From assembly GCF_024323335.1 (NCBI RefSeq), contig NC_066581.1, positions 437,050,238-437,114,237 on the forward strand: 64,000 nucleotides of DNA. The letters are read 5' to 3'. Below the pieces are notes generated by a model that did no database searches, had not been told where the DNA came from, and worked only from the letters and a program-made list of their open reading frames with translations. Below, one piece after another: positions 21,430 to 30,760 of the stretch. The DNA is from Lathyrus oleraceus (Eukaryota; Streptophyta; Magnoliopsida; Fabales; Fabaceae). Every line of letters starts with the position of its first letter. Position 1 is the stretch's first letter. The translations under genes were made by a program, and so were the position numbers.

Positions 21430-21860
21430 GATCCTGTCTCCGCCCGTGGAAGGAAGACCTTTGATCATGTATCTGACTGTTCTTGAAGACTCAATGGGTT
21501 GTGCCCTTGGTCAGCAAGACGAATCAGGGAAGAAATAATATGCCATCTACTACTTAAGCAAGAAGTTCACTGATTGTGAGTCTCGATACTCAATGCTTGA
21601 GAAGACATGTTGTGCTTTGGCTTGGGCTGCTAAGCGCTTACGCCAGTATATGATAAATCATACGACTTGGTTGATATCCAGAATGGGTCCAATCAAGTAC
21701 ATCTTCGAGAAGCCTGCTTTAACCGGGAGGATTTCCCGATGGCAGATGTTATTATCTGAGTATGATATTGAGTATCGAGCTCAGAAGGCTATTAAAGGTA
21801 GTATCTTGGCTGACCACTTGGCACATCAGCCGATCGAGGATTATCAGTCAGTTCAGTATG
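21430..21860 (+). other. Degenerate Ty3-type RNase H (connection-like) domain
   Basis: The region has the Ty3 order (YLTVLEDSMGCALGQ, then AIYYLSKKF, then LEKTCCALAWAAKRLRQYM and ILADHLAHQP), but the Asp that normally opens the catalytic set is absent at the YLTVLEDS position. Retroviruses and Tat elements that gained a second RNase H show the same loss, the old domain serving as a structural tether. The stop at 21536 lies in it. Confidence 0.65.
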
Positions 21861-21929
21861 ACTTCCCGGATGAGGAGATTCTGTATTTGAAAATGAAAGA
21901 TTGTGATGAGCCTACACTCAATGTAGGGC

Positions 21930-22340
21930 CAGAACCTGGTTCCGGATGGAGTATGGTGTTTGATGGCGCTGTAAATCAGTATGGAAATGGTATTGGGGCA
22001 GTCATTATTACTCCTCGGGGCACACATATTCCTTTTACAGCAAGGCTAACTTTCAAATGCACGAATAATATGGCTGAGTATGAGGCCTGTATTATGGGTT
22101 TAGAGGAATGCGTTGATCTAAGGATCAAGCATCTTGATGTATATGGAGATTCGGCCCTCGTTGCCAATCAGATTAAAGGTGAATGGGAAACGAATCAGCC
22201 TGGTCTCATTCCATATAGGGATTATGCGAGGAGGATTTCAACGTTCTTTACTGAAACTGACTTCCATCATATTCCTCGAGATGAGAATCGGATGGCAGAC
22301 GCTCTTGCTACACTTGCTTCAATGATTGTGGTTAAACTTT
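21930..22340 (+). other. Second, archaeal-type RNase H domain
   Basis: A complete RNase H fold signature: Asp at 21962 (FDGAVNQYGNGIGAVI), Glu at 22076 (NNMAEYEAC), Asp at 22148 (YGDSALVANQIKGEW) and Asp at 22298 (NRMADALATLA). It would degrade the RNA strand of the RNA-DNA hybrid. An extra RNase H downstream of the Ty3 one is the hallmark of the Tat/Ogre lineage. No stop lies within it. Confidence 0.85.
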
Positions 22341-22539
22341 GGAATGAAGTCCCCAATATCACCATAATGCGCTTGGACAGACCATCTCATGTATTTGCAG
22401 TAGAAGAGGTGAAAGATGACAAGCCATGGTATTATGATATCAAGTGTTTCCTTCAGAACCAAGTTTACCCGCCAGGGGCATCCGTGAAAGATAGGAAGAC
22501 TCTGAGGAGATTATCGGGAAGTTTCTACCTCAATGGTGA

Positions 22540-23674
22540 TGTGCTTTATAAGAGAAATTTTGACATGGTTCTGCTCAGATGCGTGGATAGACACGAAGCA
22601 AACTTGTTGATGACTGAGGTTCACGAGGGTTCATTTGGTACTCATTCCAATGGACATGCCATGGCTAGAAAGATGTTGAGAGCGGGCTATTATTGGCTGA
22701 CAATGGAGTCTGACTGCTGCAAATATGTGAAGAAATGCCATAAGTGTCAGATTTATGCGGATAAGATCCATATTCCCCCTACACTTTTGAATGTGATCTC
22801 ATCACCTTGGCCTTTCTCCATGTGGGGAATTGACATGATTGGCATGATAGAGCCGAAAGCGTCCAACGGACACAGATTTATTCTCGTAGCAATTGATTAC
22901 TTCACCAAGTGGGTTGAAGCGGCATCGTATGCAAATGTGACCAGGCAGGTGGTCGTGAAGTTTATCAAGAACCAACTCATATGCCGTTATGGTGTGCCAG
23001 ATAAGATCATTACTGATAATGGATCTAACTTGAACAACAAAATGATGAAATAACTGTGTAATGAGTTCAAGATCGCGCATCATAATTCTTCTCCTTACAG
23101 ACCCAAGATGAATGGGGATGTTGAAGCTGCTAATAAGAATATCAAGAAGATTATCCAAAAGATGGTTGTCACGTACAAAGATTGGCATGAGATGTTGCCA
23201 TTTGCTTTGCATGGATATCGTACGTCTGTCCGCACTTCAACAGGGGCAACCCCTTTCTCTCTTGTTTATGGCATGGAAGTTGTACTCCCAATAGAGGTGG
23301 AGATCCCATCAATGAGAGTCTTCATGGAGGCCAAGTTGACTAATGCTAAATGGGTTCAAAGTCATTATGACCAGCTGAACTTCATAGAAGAAAAGATATT
23401 GACTGCCATGTGCCACGGTCAGTTATATCAGCAGAGGATGAAGAAAGCTTTTGATAAGAAGGTCAAGCCTCGTGTGTTCCGAGAGGGTGACCTTCTGCTC
23501 AAGAAAGTCTTGTCTTTCGCTCCCGATTCCAGGGGCAAGTGGACTCCAAACTATGAAGGTCCATATGTTGTTAAGAGAGCCTTTTCAGGCGGTGCTTTGA
23601 TACTTACAACTATGGATGGGGAGGATTCCACTCGTCCTGTGAATTCAGATGCAATCAAGAAATACTTCGCCTAG
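22540..23674 (+). other. Integrase domain
   Basis: An HHCC zinc-binding part (HEGSFGTHSNGHAMARKML, then CCKYVKKCHKC) is followed by the DDE core: Asp at 22832 (WGIDMIG), Asp at 23015 (ITDNGSN) and Glu at 23123 (GDVEAANKN), with 35 residues between the last two, the classic D35E spacing. A GPY/F-like module (YEGPYVVKRAF) near 23550 marks the C-terminal region. No chromodomain is seen. The stop at 23051-23053 falls between the second Asp and the Glu. Confidence 0.88.
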
Positions 23675-23695
23675 AAATAAAAACAGAATAGCTCG

Positions 23696-23849
23696 CTAAG
23701 TTGAAAACCCGAAAGGGCAGCTTAGGCAAAAATGAGCGTCTCGGTGGATTGAAAACCCGAAAGGGCAGTCCAGGCAAAAGTTAGAGACATGAAAAAAAGG
23801 AATATATGCATCCCGCTAGATTTGAGTACCTCATCCTGGGGCAATCTAG
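23696..23849 (+). other. Three consecutive covarying hairpins after the pol stop
   Basis: Hairpin 1 (23696-23725), hairpin 2 (23745-23772) and hairpin 3 (23816-23849) share one plan: a 7-8 bp lower stem, a bulge only on the 5' side, a short upper stem contiguous with the 3' strand, then GGCAAAA. Hairpins 1 and 2 have bulge AAAA and upper stem CCC/GGG with a GAAA tetraloop. Hairpin 3 has upper stem CCTCA/TGGGG with a 3-base loop. Lower stems differ (CTAAGTTG, TGGATTG, CTAGATT) but each has its own matching partner. They begin 21 bases after the pol TAG. Confidence 0.7.
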
Positions 23850-25410
23850 GCAAAAATTAGGGATTTGGCAAGTAATTGCATCCTGACAAGACCTGTGTTC
23901 TACAACTGTCATCCGTCAGAGATTCTTGCTCATTCGTCATCAACCGAAGCTTCAAATACATCGGATTCAGAATTGGTGGAGAAATAGTCATTATGTTCAA
24001 TGTAGCCCTTTGCCAATATATATCACCAATTTCAAACTTGTAAAGATCTATGGAGTCTTGCCATTTGCAGACTGCCATTCCATCAAATAAATTTGAGCCT
24101 TTTATCCAATTATTTGCACTCTTATTTGTTTCTATTCGACAAATGTTTTGCATGTTTTAATTGGAAAAATCATTGTTTTGAAGAAATGAATTTTTCATAA
24201 CTTGTTTTTTAACAAAGTGAACATTCACAACGACGAAAAGATACTTAGGAGATCCTCAGTGCTCTCCCAAGGATGGTATGATCTCCAACAGGGTAAGACA
24301 TTTGTTCATTGTCCTGGCATGACTGTATTTTCTTACTCCGGAGCCTTTTTATGGTTTATCCTACTAAGTGGAATGCTTGTTGAGATATTCACCACTCTCC
24401 CCTTCAGCGGAGTAGCAACCTTTCCTCCTCAGCAGATGTGATCTCCTTGGTAGGTACAATACTTGGTGGTTGATCCCCAGAATCCCTTTATCCCTTGGAT
24501 AGATTCCCCAGTAGAGTTGCTTATGCGGCGGATTTTTATCTGTGCCATAAACTCCTGTCCCCCAGCTGGAATGATTGATGATTCATCCCCTGCAGTGTTA
24601 TTTGCTTCCTGGTATCTTTGATCTCCGGAAGATTGGATACTCTCTGGTGAACGTGGCTTTCTCTCTTGAGATGTAGTACCGAATATTTGTGTGCTTATTT
24701 CTTTGGAGCTTGTTCGTGTTAGAAATGTCTGTTTGTCATCATTCATCATACATAAACCACGCATGTGTGCATATAATTTTCAAACATTCGGGTATTCATA
24801 TTGCATTCTTAGCCCTATATCTTTGATTGTTACTCCCTGCTAGTTGGTAAAACATTTCCCAAGCAGATGTCGGTGTCTGATTCCTCAATGTAGAGTCAGC
24901 CCATTAAGCAGAAAGTATTTTTCTTTCCTTCCGCATTCCCCACTGAGTTATATCCTCGTGGACGACGGTTGTTTTTGCTTCCTCCCAACACATATATTGG
25001 GATAGGTTTCCCTAATGAGTTATATCCTCACTAGGACGGGTCTTGATTCAGTTTGCCTCCTTGGTTTGATCCTGAATTGGCCTCTTGTGACTGGTTCCTA
25101 TGTTTCCCCGTGGTATAAATGAATAATTGCTAAGTAATCGGTAATTATTAATCTTATTCTCGGCGGAGTCTGTGGTTTTCTACCCTTAACCCGGTAGTTG
25201 TAAACCCTATTTTCTCCCCTTTGCAGAGTTAACCTTTTTGATGACGGTTACTCTTCCGTGGTTTTCTACCCAATATCCGGTAGATGTAAACCCCTCCTTG
25301 ACGGTTATCATTATCCAATATTCGGTGATGATATTCCCGTTGTTTTGGATAATTGCTCTGATAAGGCAATTTTATCCCCATCAAGTCGCCTTTCATATAC
25401 CGGTGGATGG
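23850..25410 (+). other. 3' region downstream of pol, no gene recognised
   Basis: About 1.56 kb lies between the hairpins and the minus-strand LTR. There is no convincing protein in either strand. Direct repeats occur: GAGTTATATCCTC near 24945 and 25018, and GTGGTTTTCTACCC followed 10-15 bases later by CGGTAG near 25172 and 25257. It is most simply the 3' untranslated region of the plus-strand element, cut by the LTR at 25411. If the LTR at 25411-30455 is instead a 5' LTR of a minus-strand element, part of this could be that element's leader: minus-strand GGCGACTTGATGGGGAT (about 25374-25390) loosely resembles a PBS. Confidence 0.45.
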
Positions 25411-25561
25411 TGTCGCAACGCGAAAAACAACCGGCGGAAAAAACAGAGCCGCCACCGTGCGTTATTTATCCCAAAGGAGGGAAAGGAAACGCTCGAAGTA
25501 AACCTAAAAGAGGGAAAGGAACGGTCTTACGACCAGAGATTACAAGGTACGGGAGTCGGTT

Positions 25562-25609
25562 ACGCAAGGGGAAGGTATTAGCACCCCTCACGTCCGTCGT
25601 ACTCGACGG
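25562..25609 (-). other. LTR-end hairpins on the minus strand
   Basis: Read on the minus strand, CCGTCG pairs with CGACGG around AGTA (25594-25609). ACGTGAGGGG pairs with CCCCTTGCGT (25562-25593) with no gap between the hairpins, exactly as at 1135-1182. The duplicated copy is at 39652-39699. Confidence 0.65.
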
Positions 25610-25714
25610 GTCCACGCTCAAAAGAATAGAATAAGGTTGTTAAATAATTGCTCAAAGAGAATGCACACACAATGGAATAAAATAGGTGAAAGAAGATGGA
25701 GGAAGCGGACTCGG

Positions 25715-25774
25715 CAGGATGTCGCATCCTGGGCCTACGTAGTTTGTCAGAAACAAACATCAGAGTCGACGTAG
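25715..25774 (-). other. LTR hairpin module, copy M5
   Basis: Plus-strand coordinates: stem CAGGAT (25715-25720) with ATCCTG (25726-25731) around GTCGC; outer stem CTACGT (25735-25740) with ACGTAG (25769-25774); inner stem GTTTGT (25742-25747) with ACAAAC (25753-25758). Confidence 0.55.
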
Positions 25775-25820
25775 TTCGGGGAAATGGGAAACATGCTCGC
25801 TAGGATATCGCATCATATGC

Positions 25821-25863
25821 CTACGTATCTTCTCTATCCAAAGAAGAATCAGAACACTCGTAG
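25821..25863 (-). other. LTR hairpin module, copy M4
   Basis: Outer stem CTACG (25821-25825) with CGTAG (25859-25863); inner stem TCTTCT (25828-25833) with AGAAGA (25842-25847). The neighbouring TCGCA-loop hairpin (25803-25814) is weak here, only about 3 bp. Confidence 0.5.
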
Positions 25864-25940
25864 TTCGGCTAACGCACGCCGAAACAAACACTAAAAAAAG
25901 ACGCTGAGACGTTAAAAAGAAAACTCAACAAGGAAACAGA

Positions 25941-26190
25941 ATGCCAATAGATGGACTTATATCCGACTCCAAACAAAAGCAAACAAGGAAACAAAATGCC
26001 AATAGATGGACTTATATCCGACTCCAAACATACAAAACAAGAAAACAGAATGCCAATCCATGGACTTACATCCGACTCCAAACAAACACCAAAAACAAGG
26101 AAACAATATGCCAATACATGGACTTACATCCGACTCCAAACAAACACCAAAAACAAGGAAACAGAGTGCCAAACCTGGACTTACATCTAA
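25941..26190. repeat. Minisatellite of 54-58 bp units, five copies
   Basis: Units begin (A/G)TGCCAA at 25941, 25996, 26050, 26108 and 26166 and share GGACTTA(T/C)ATC and CTCCAAACA. Differences between units are mostly in the A-rich tail. It lies inside the minus-strand LTR and is copied at 40031-40280. Confidence 0.8.
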
Positions 26191-26368
26191 CTCCAAACAA
26201 GCACACGCTAACCAGCCAACACCAAAGCAAAAGGGTATCAGATCAACAAGCTAATAGGGAGTCTGGAACTCGAGCCTAATAGTTGTCACACAAAACACAC
26301 ACAAAAAGAAAAAAAGGTTGAAAAAGAAAAAGGGTGAACACACTCAAAAAAACAAAAGGTTTCCCGGA

Positions 26369-26429
26369 GAGATCTCGCACGATCTCCTGCCTACGTATCT
26401 CATCTGGTATGAGAATCAGGGCGACGTAG
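26369..26429 (-). other. LTR hairpin module, copy M3
   Basis: Stem GAGATC (26369-26374) with GATCTC (26381-26386) around TCGCAC; outer stem CTACGT (26391-26396) with ACGTAG (26424-26429); inner stem TCTCAT (26398-26403) with ATGAGA (26409-26414). This is the best-formed copy. Confidence 0.6.
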
Positions 26430-29193
26430 TTCCCCTTAACAGGGGAGAAACTCTCTCCTAACCAGAGACCGGGGAATAACAAACTAAAAGGGAGACTGAC
26501 TCGAGCCTAATAGTTGTCATGCAATCCACAATAGCCCTAGGTTGAGGTATCTAAACAGAACCTAACTCGCACAGGAAGCAAGTCAATTCAAACAGTAAAT
26601 AAACATACCAAAAGCAAACACACAAGCAATCATCACACTCTATACATAAACAAGAGGCTCAGACAAATGGTTGGGCTTTAGTCAAGGGGTCATATCAACC
26701 TCGACAAACAAGGCAAAACTGTAGGGGTGTTCTGAAGCTCTTAACCACTAACATTGAGAGTTAGGGTGAAGTTGATGAAAGGTAATGAGGATTAGACCTC
26801 ATAGCTCTTAACCCTGGCCTAGGTGAGCTTGAATCAATGAAAACGTGGGGGTCCAGAAAGGGGGACCCTATTCCACTTGACCGACTCTATACAAGGATCT
26901 TGGGTTAGGTTCAAGAGCGTCAGCACGCAGTGCGAGCATAATGAACGACTCAACGACTAACAGGGGATTGATTGCTAATCCCTTCTATCTGTCAATTTCC
27001 CCTTCACTTAGGAGGACTTAACAAGTAACATGCCTCGACAAGGAGGTCTTTAGCACAAACATAAACAATCACAGACATTGCCTCTTAAGGAGGACTTCAG
27101 CCAAACGCCTGCCAAAAAAGTGACAGGGCTTCCAGACTACATGGAGTTAGAAGGCTAAACTACCTCAGTGGTGTACCAACCATACTCCAAAGCAAAAGCA
27201 AAGCAAGCTAATAGTGACTAATGTACCTGTGCAAAAAGCCAAACAATTAGTATTGTATTCAGAGAAACAAACAGACAACAACAGGACTTTCCAATATGTA
27301 CACAATGCAAGTCATAAATGTAATCACTTAAGTGAGTCCATCACACCAATGGACCTACAACACAACAATAGTTAGTAAACAAAGCAACTTGCATCTCAAA
27401 TAATGAGCAAACCAACCATTAGTGCTAGATACCTGAAACACAAACACAATTGGTGAGTACAAACCACTAGTACAAAGACTAGGGTCAAAGACAAGTCAAA
27501 TGACCAAAACAGAAGTCAATATTTCATATGAAGCACAATCAATCAAACAAGAAGAAAGCCTCAAAAGGACCAAAGCCAAATCATTAAGCAAAGCCATCAC
27601 ATAATCAAGATAAGGCAAAGGCAAACAATGTGATCAAAATTGGACATTAAGAATAGAAAATCTACATTAAAACAAAATGAATCCAATGATCATGAAAATT
27701 TTTATGTGCACTAAACATGTTATGGACAAGCATCATACCAAAAATTAAGTCCAGAAGATAACAAATGGCATATGAATGAAAATGCACAAGTATAAGGTCA
27801 AGAATGTGACACCAAATGTTACAACATATGTCCATGCGTCTAAAACAGTGGTATTAAATGGTAAAATGTCAAACAAAAGCCAAACGATCATGTTACATGT
27901 CATGAATAAGCATGTCAAATTTCAAGGCAATTGGACAAACTATGAGCATTTCACAAATCAATTAGCACAACATGTCATTTTGGTATCATGTTCAAACAAT
28001 CAAGCACATTTAAAATTCCAGAAACACAAAAATTAGGAAATTAACATCACAAAATAATAGACATTCAAACAAGAAAGTGAAAAAAAGTTTGGATTAATTT
28101 GGATACATATTCTATTTTTTATGATTTTTAGAATTTGAATGAAATAAAAAGAAATAATGAAAATCATAAGGAAAATGAAATGTGAGATGAAGATAAGCAA
28201 CATGCATCAGGCCAGTATCGAACACAGGTAAGGCAATGTCAATGAAGCGCTCAAAGGAAAATAAAATCAGAAACACGCTAGGCAAGGCTCGAACCAAGGC
28301 TTGTGAGGTTCCAGGAGCGCTTAATGAAAATAAATAAAACAAATGTACGCATGCCAGGATCGAACTGAGGTTTGTGTGGTTATAGGCGCGACAAGCATCA
28401 AACACTGCGTTTGGATAAATGAAGGAAAATCAAATGGATTTTCAAAACATCCACGCCAGGGAATCGAACTGAAGCAAGGAACATTCAAGGCACGCGCACA
28501 GTGAACCCTAGACTAACGAACCAAACGGCCGGAATAGTAATTCCGGTCATCTTCTCCGGCCAATACGCCGGCGACATGCTTCAAAAACTTTCCAGAACCT
28601 GGCAAAATATACATCATTGGAACCGTCCTTCTACGTAGAACACGAATCTAATAATCACTAATCCTAAAACATAACGAATCGAGCGGATCGAACAGAAACA
28701 TTATGAGCAACAAAACTTCCAGTCAACACATCTCATGCAATTCTTAACCAAATCATGATCTAATCATATCAGGATCATCAACACCAAAAGCTCTACCTAA
28801 TCATGTGCATAAAAAGGCAAAACAAGAGATTCGAATTCCAACCTCTTTGAAGAGCAGTGAGTTGAAATCGTGTGTTCAAGGCCTCAAATCTTCCAGATCT
28901 TCTCCTCTACTTGTATCTGGAAGCTTGATGCAAGAAATATCAGCTGAATCCACTTGAATGAAGCTTAATTTTCAAGATCCATCTTCATGAGTTTGTGTTC
29001 GATTTGCTTGATTCTTGGCCAAATTCTTCAAACCAAACCTTGATTCTTCATCTATGATCCATGCTAAACACGATTATGCAATAAGATTGATGAGTTATGT
29101 GAAGAAAATTCAAGTTTCAATTGAGAGAATTTTTGGAGGGAAATGAAATTTCAGATCTAGAATGTGATTATGGCAAATTCTATTAGGATTTAG

Positions 29194-29201
29194 CTTTTAT
29201 A
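29194..29201 (-). promoter_or_regulatory. TATA box of the minus-strand LTR (copy A)
   Basis: TATAAAAG on the minus strand lies 1.25 kb from the LTR start, with no comparable box nearby. The duplicated site is at 43286-43293. Confidence 0.5.
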
Positions 29202-30455
29202 TCATGTGCTAATCATGCTGCAATTAGGATTAGGCAAGGGCTAATTGAGATCAGTGAGATATGGAGTATTTTGCAAAAAATGAAAAATGAGGTAGCATGC
29301 ATAAACCATACGCGAATAGTGCCATGCACTGGTCCTAATCCACTTAAAATCATCTAATAAACACAATGGAAGTGGTATTTTGTTTGTAGCATCAACCAAT
29401 TTTGAATTCTCCAATTTCCCTCCAAAATGCACATGAATGAACAAGTTATCACATGAGCTATTTCCATGCAAGGCAATGATAGAATTGGAAAGCATTGGTC
29501 AAGACAAGCATTTTGCAGAAAGAGTGGATCAATTTAGAGTTTTGAATCAAAAGTTATGCCACTTTGAAATTCCATGTCTACTTTGTGATCATTTGGCCAT
29601 AACTTCTCAACCATTCATCAGATGGACATGAAATAGGACTTTTTGGAAAGGGAAGAGAAAGATCTTCAACTTTCATGTTCACCAAAAATCCATTTGAAGC
29701 TTCTTTGATGTTGATAAGTTAAGTTGAATGTGGACCAAAAACTTGCCATTTTTGGAAACTTTCAATTACAGGTCACTTTCCATTTTTGGAAACTTTTGCC
29801 CTGACTTCAAAATCTTCAAGATAGATGTTTGAAATCACAAATGGACCTCTTTTGAACATGATTGAGATGTTGAAACTCATTTCCCCACCTCATAGCCCTC
29901 AGCTCTTGCACAGTTGACTTTATGTGGTCCTCAGATGACCTTGAAATGCTCTGATCAGCTTGAGCCTCCACCATTTGAGGAAATGGCTCAGAAATGAAAC
30001 CCTAACTCTTGTAAGCTCAATATCATACTCATGTGATCCTCATCTCAATAGAATGCCTCATCTCCTTGAGAAACCCTGGCTGGAAAACTGTCATTGATTA
30101 GGGTTGACCAGAGGTCAAAACCCTAATCCCCAGGAAATGGAGGATGAATCATGAAACCCCTGGTGATGACATAACCATGATGATAGTGATATAACCTTGC
30201 AACCAAGATAATTCTCACTCTCCTTGAAGAACCAAGAAACCCTAATTGAAGCACAAACCCTCAGATGGTTGATGATCAATTTAAAGAAACCCTTAGGCTT
30301 GAATCATGTAACTTCCAATCTTTTGAAAAGACTTTGGAGGATGATCTCTTTATTTTCATATGATATGCAAAATGCAATGCCTAATGCCTTAAAATATGCA
30401 ATGCAATATGCCAAACTAGTCCCAAGAAGAGGAGGGCAAATTATGAGGTGTTACA

Positions 30456-30760
30456 GCTGCCCCTATTCAATCCACTGTGAACCTGTCGATATGAACATCC
30501 TCGGCTTTCAGATGATCAGAGTGAAGAGTGATTGAATACCAAGAACAAACGAACAATTTACGCTCCGCTGGGGATTATTATCTTTTGCTTTTCTTGAACC
30601 CCAAAACTTTATGATTGATTTTTTCCCTTTTTCTTGAACCCCACAATTCCACGTCACTCTTGCTGCCAAACAATGAACCTCGTTCTCCATTTTCCCATGC
30701 TAATTCCGTTGGCAATGCCGGAAATAACACCAACCACCACTCTGATGGCGACATATCAGA
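30456..30760. other. Spacer between the LTR and the 88-bp array
   Basis: About 305 bp with no gene. The motif TTTCTTGAACCCCA occurs twice, about 41 bp apart, near 30591 and 30632. GCTCCGCTGGGGATTA at 30562-30577 resembles part of the PBS family sequence. On the minus strand the sequence just before the LTR reads GAATAGGGGCAGC, which could serve as a polypurine tract, although it is a poor one. Confidence 0.4.

Larger units (their letters stand above)
20215..23674 (+). pseudogene. pol: pol of the Ogre-like element: RT, two RNase H domains, integrase
   Basis: A single frame of about 1,150 codons, interrupted by stops at 20678-20680, 21536-21538 and 23051-23053 but by no frameshift. It starts after the predicted intron with an acidic linker (FEAEEDDVEEIPDEI), then RT, a degenerate Ty3-type RNase H, a second archaeal-type RNase H, integrase with zinc-binding, DDE core and a C-terminal GPY/F-like part, ending FA at TAG 23672-23674. 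The order RT-RH-IN places it in Ty3/gypsy, and the extra RNase H places it in the Tat/Ogre clade. All catalytic residues listed in the domain entries are present, so the element decayed recently and mainly through point stops. Confidence 0.9.
25411..30455 (-). mobile_element. Complete minus-strand LTR, 5,045 bp (copy A)
   Basis: On the minus strand it begins TGTAACACCTCATAATTTGC at 30455 and ends GCGACA at 25411, a perfect TG...CA pair. Minus-strand landmarks lie in the expected order: TATA box 1.25 kb inside, three hairpin modules, the paired LTR-end hairpins at 25562-25609, and GGTGGCGGCTCTG near 25445. The 5-bp flanks (GATGG left, GCTGC right) do not match, so it is not a clean solo LTR; it is either the end of a larger minus-strand element or has lost a flank. 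If the 88-bp array to its right lies inside the same element, this is its 3' LTR. Copy B is at 39501-44547. Confidence 0.7.

Noticed and set aside
24202..24764. Small frames in the region after pol as host genes
   Set aside because: Short, overlapping on both strands, without recognisable motifs, and lying between retrotransposon parts.
25941..26279. Coding regions over the 54-58 bp minisatellite in both strands
   Set aside because: Overlapping frames in several phases with low-complexity sequence, all explained by the tandem repeat inside an LTR.
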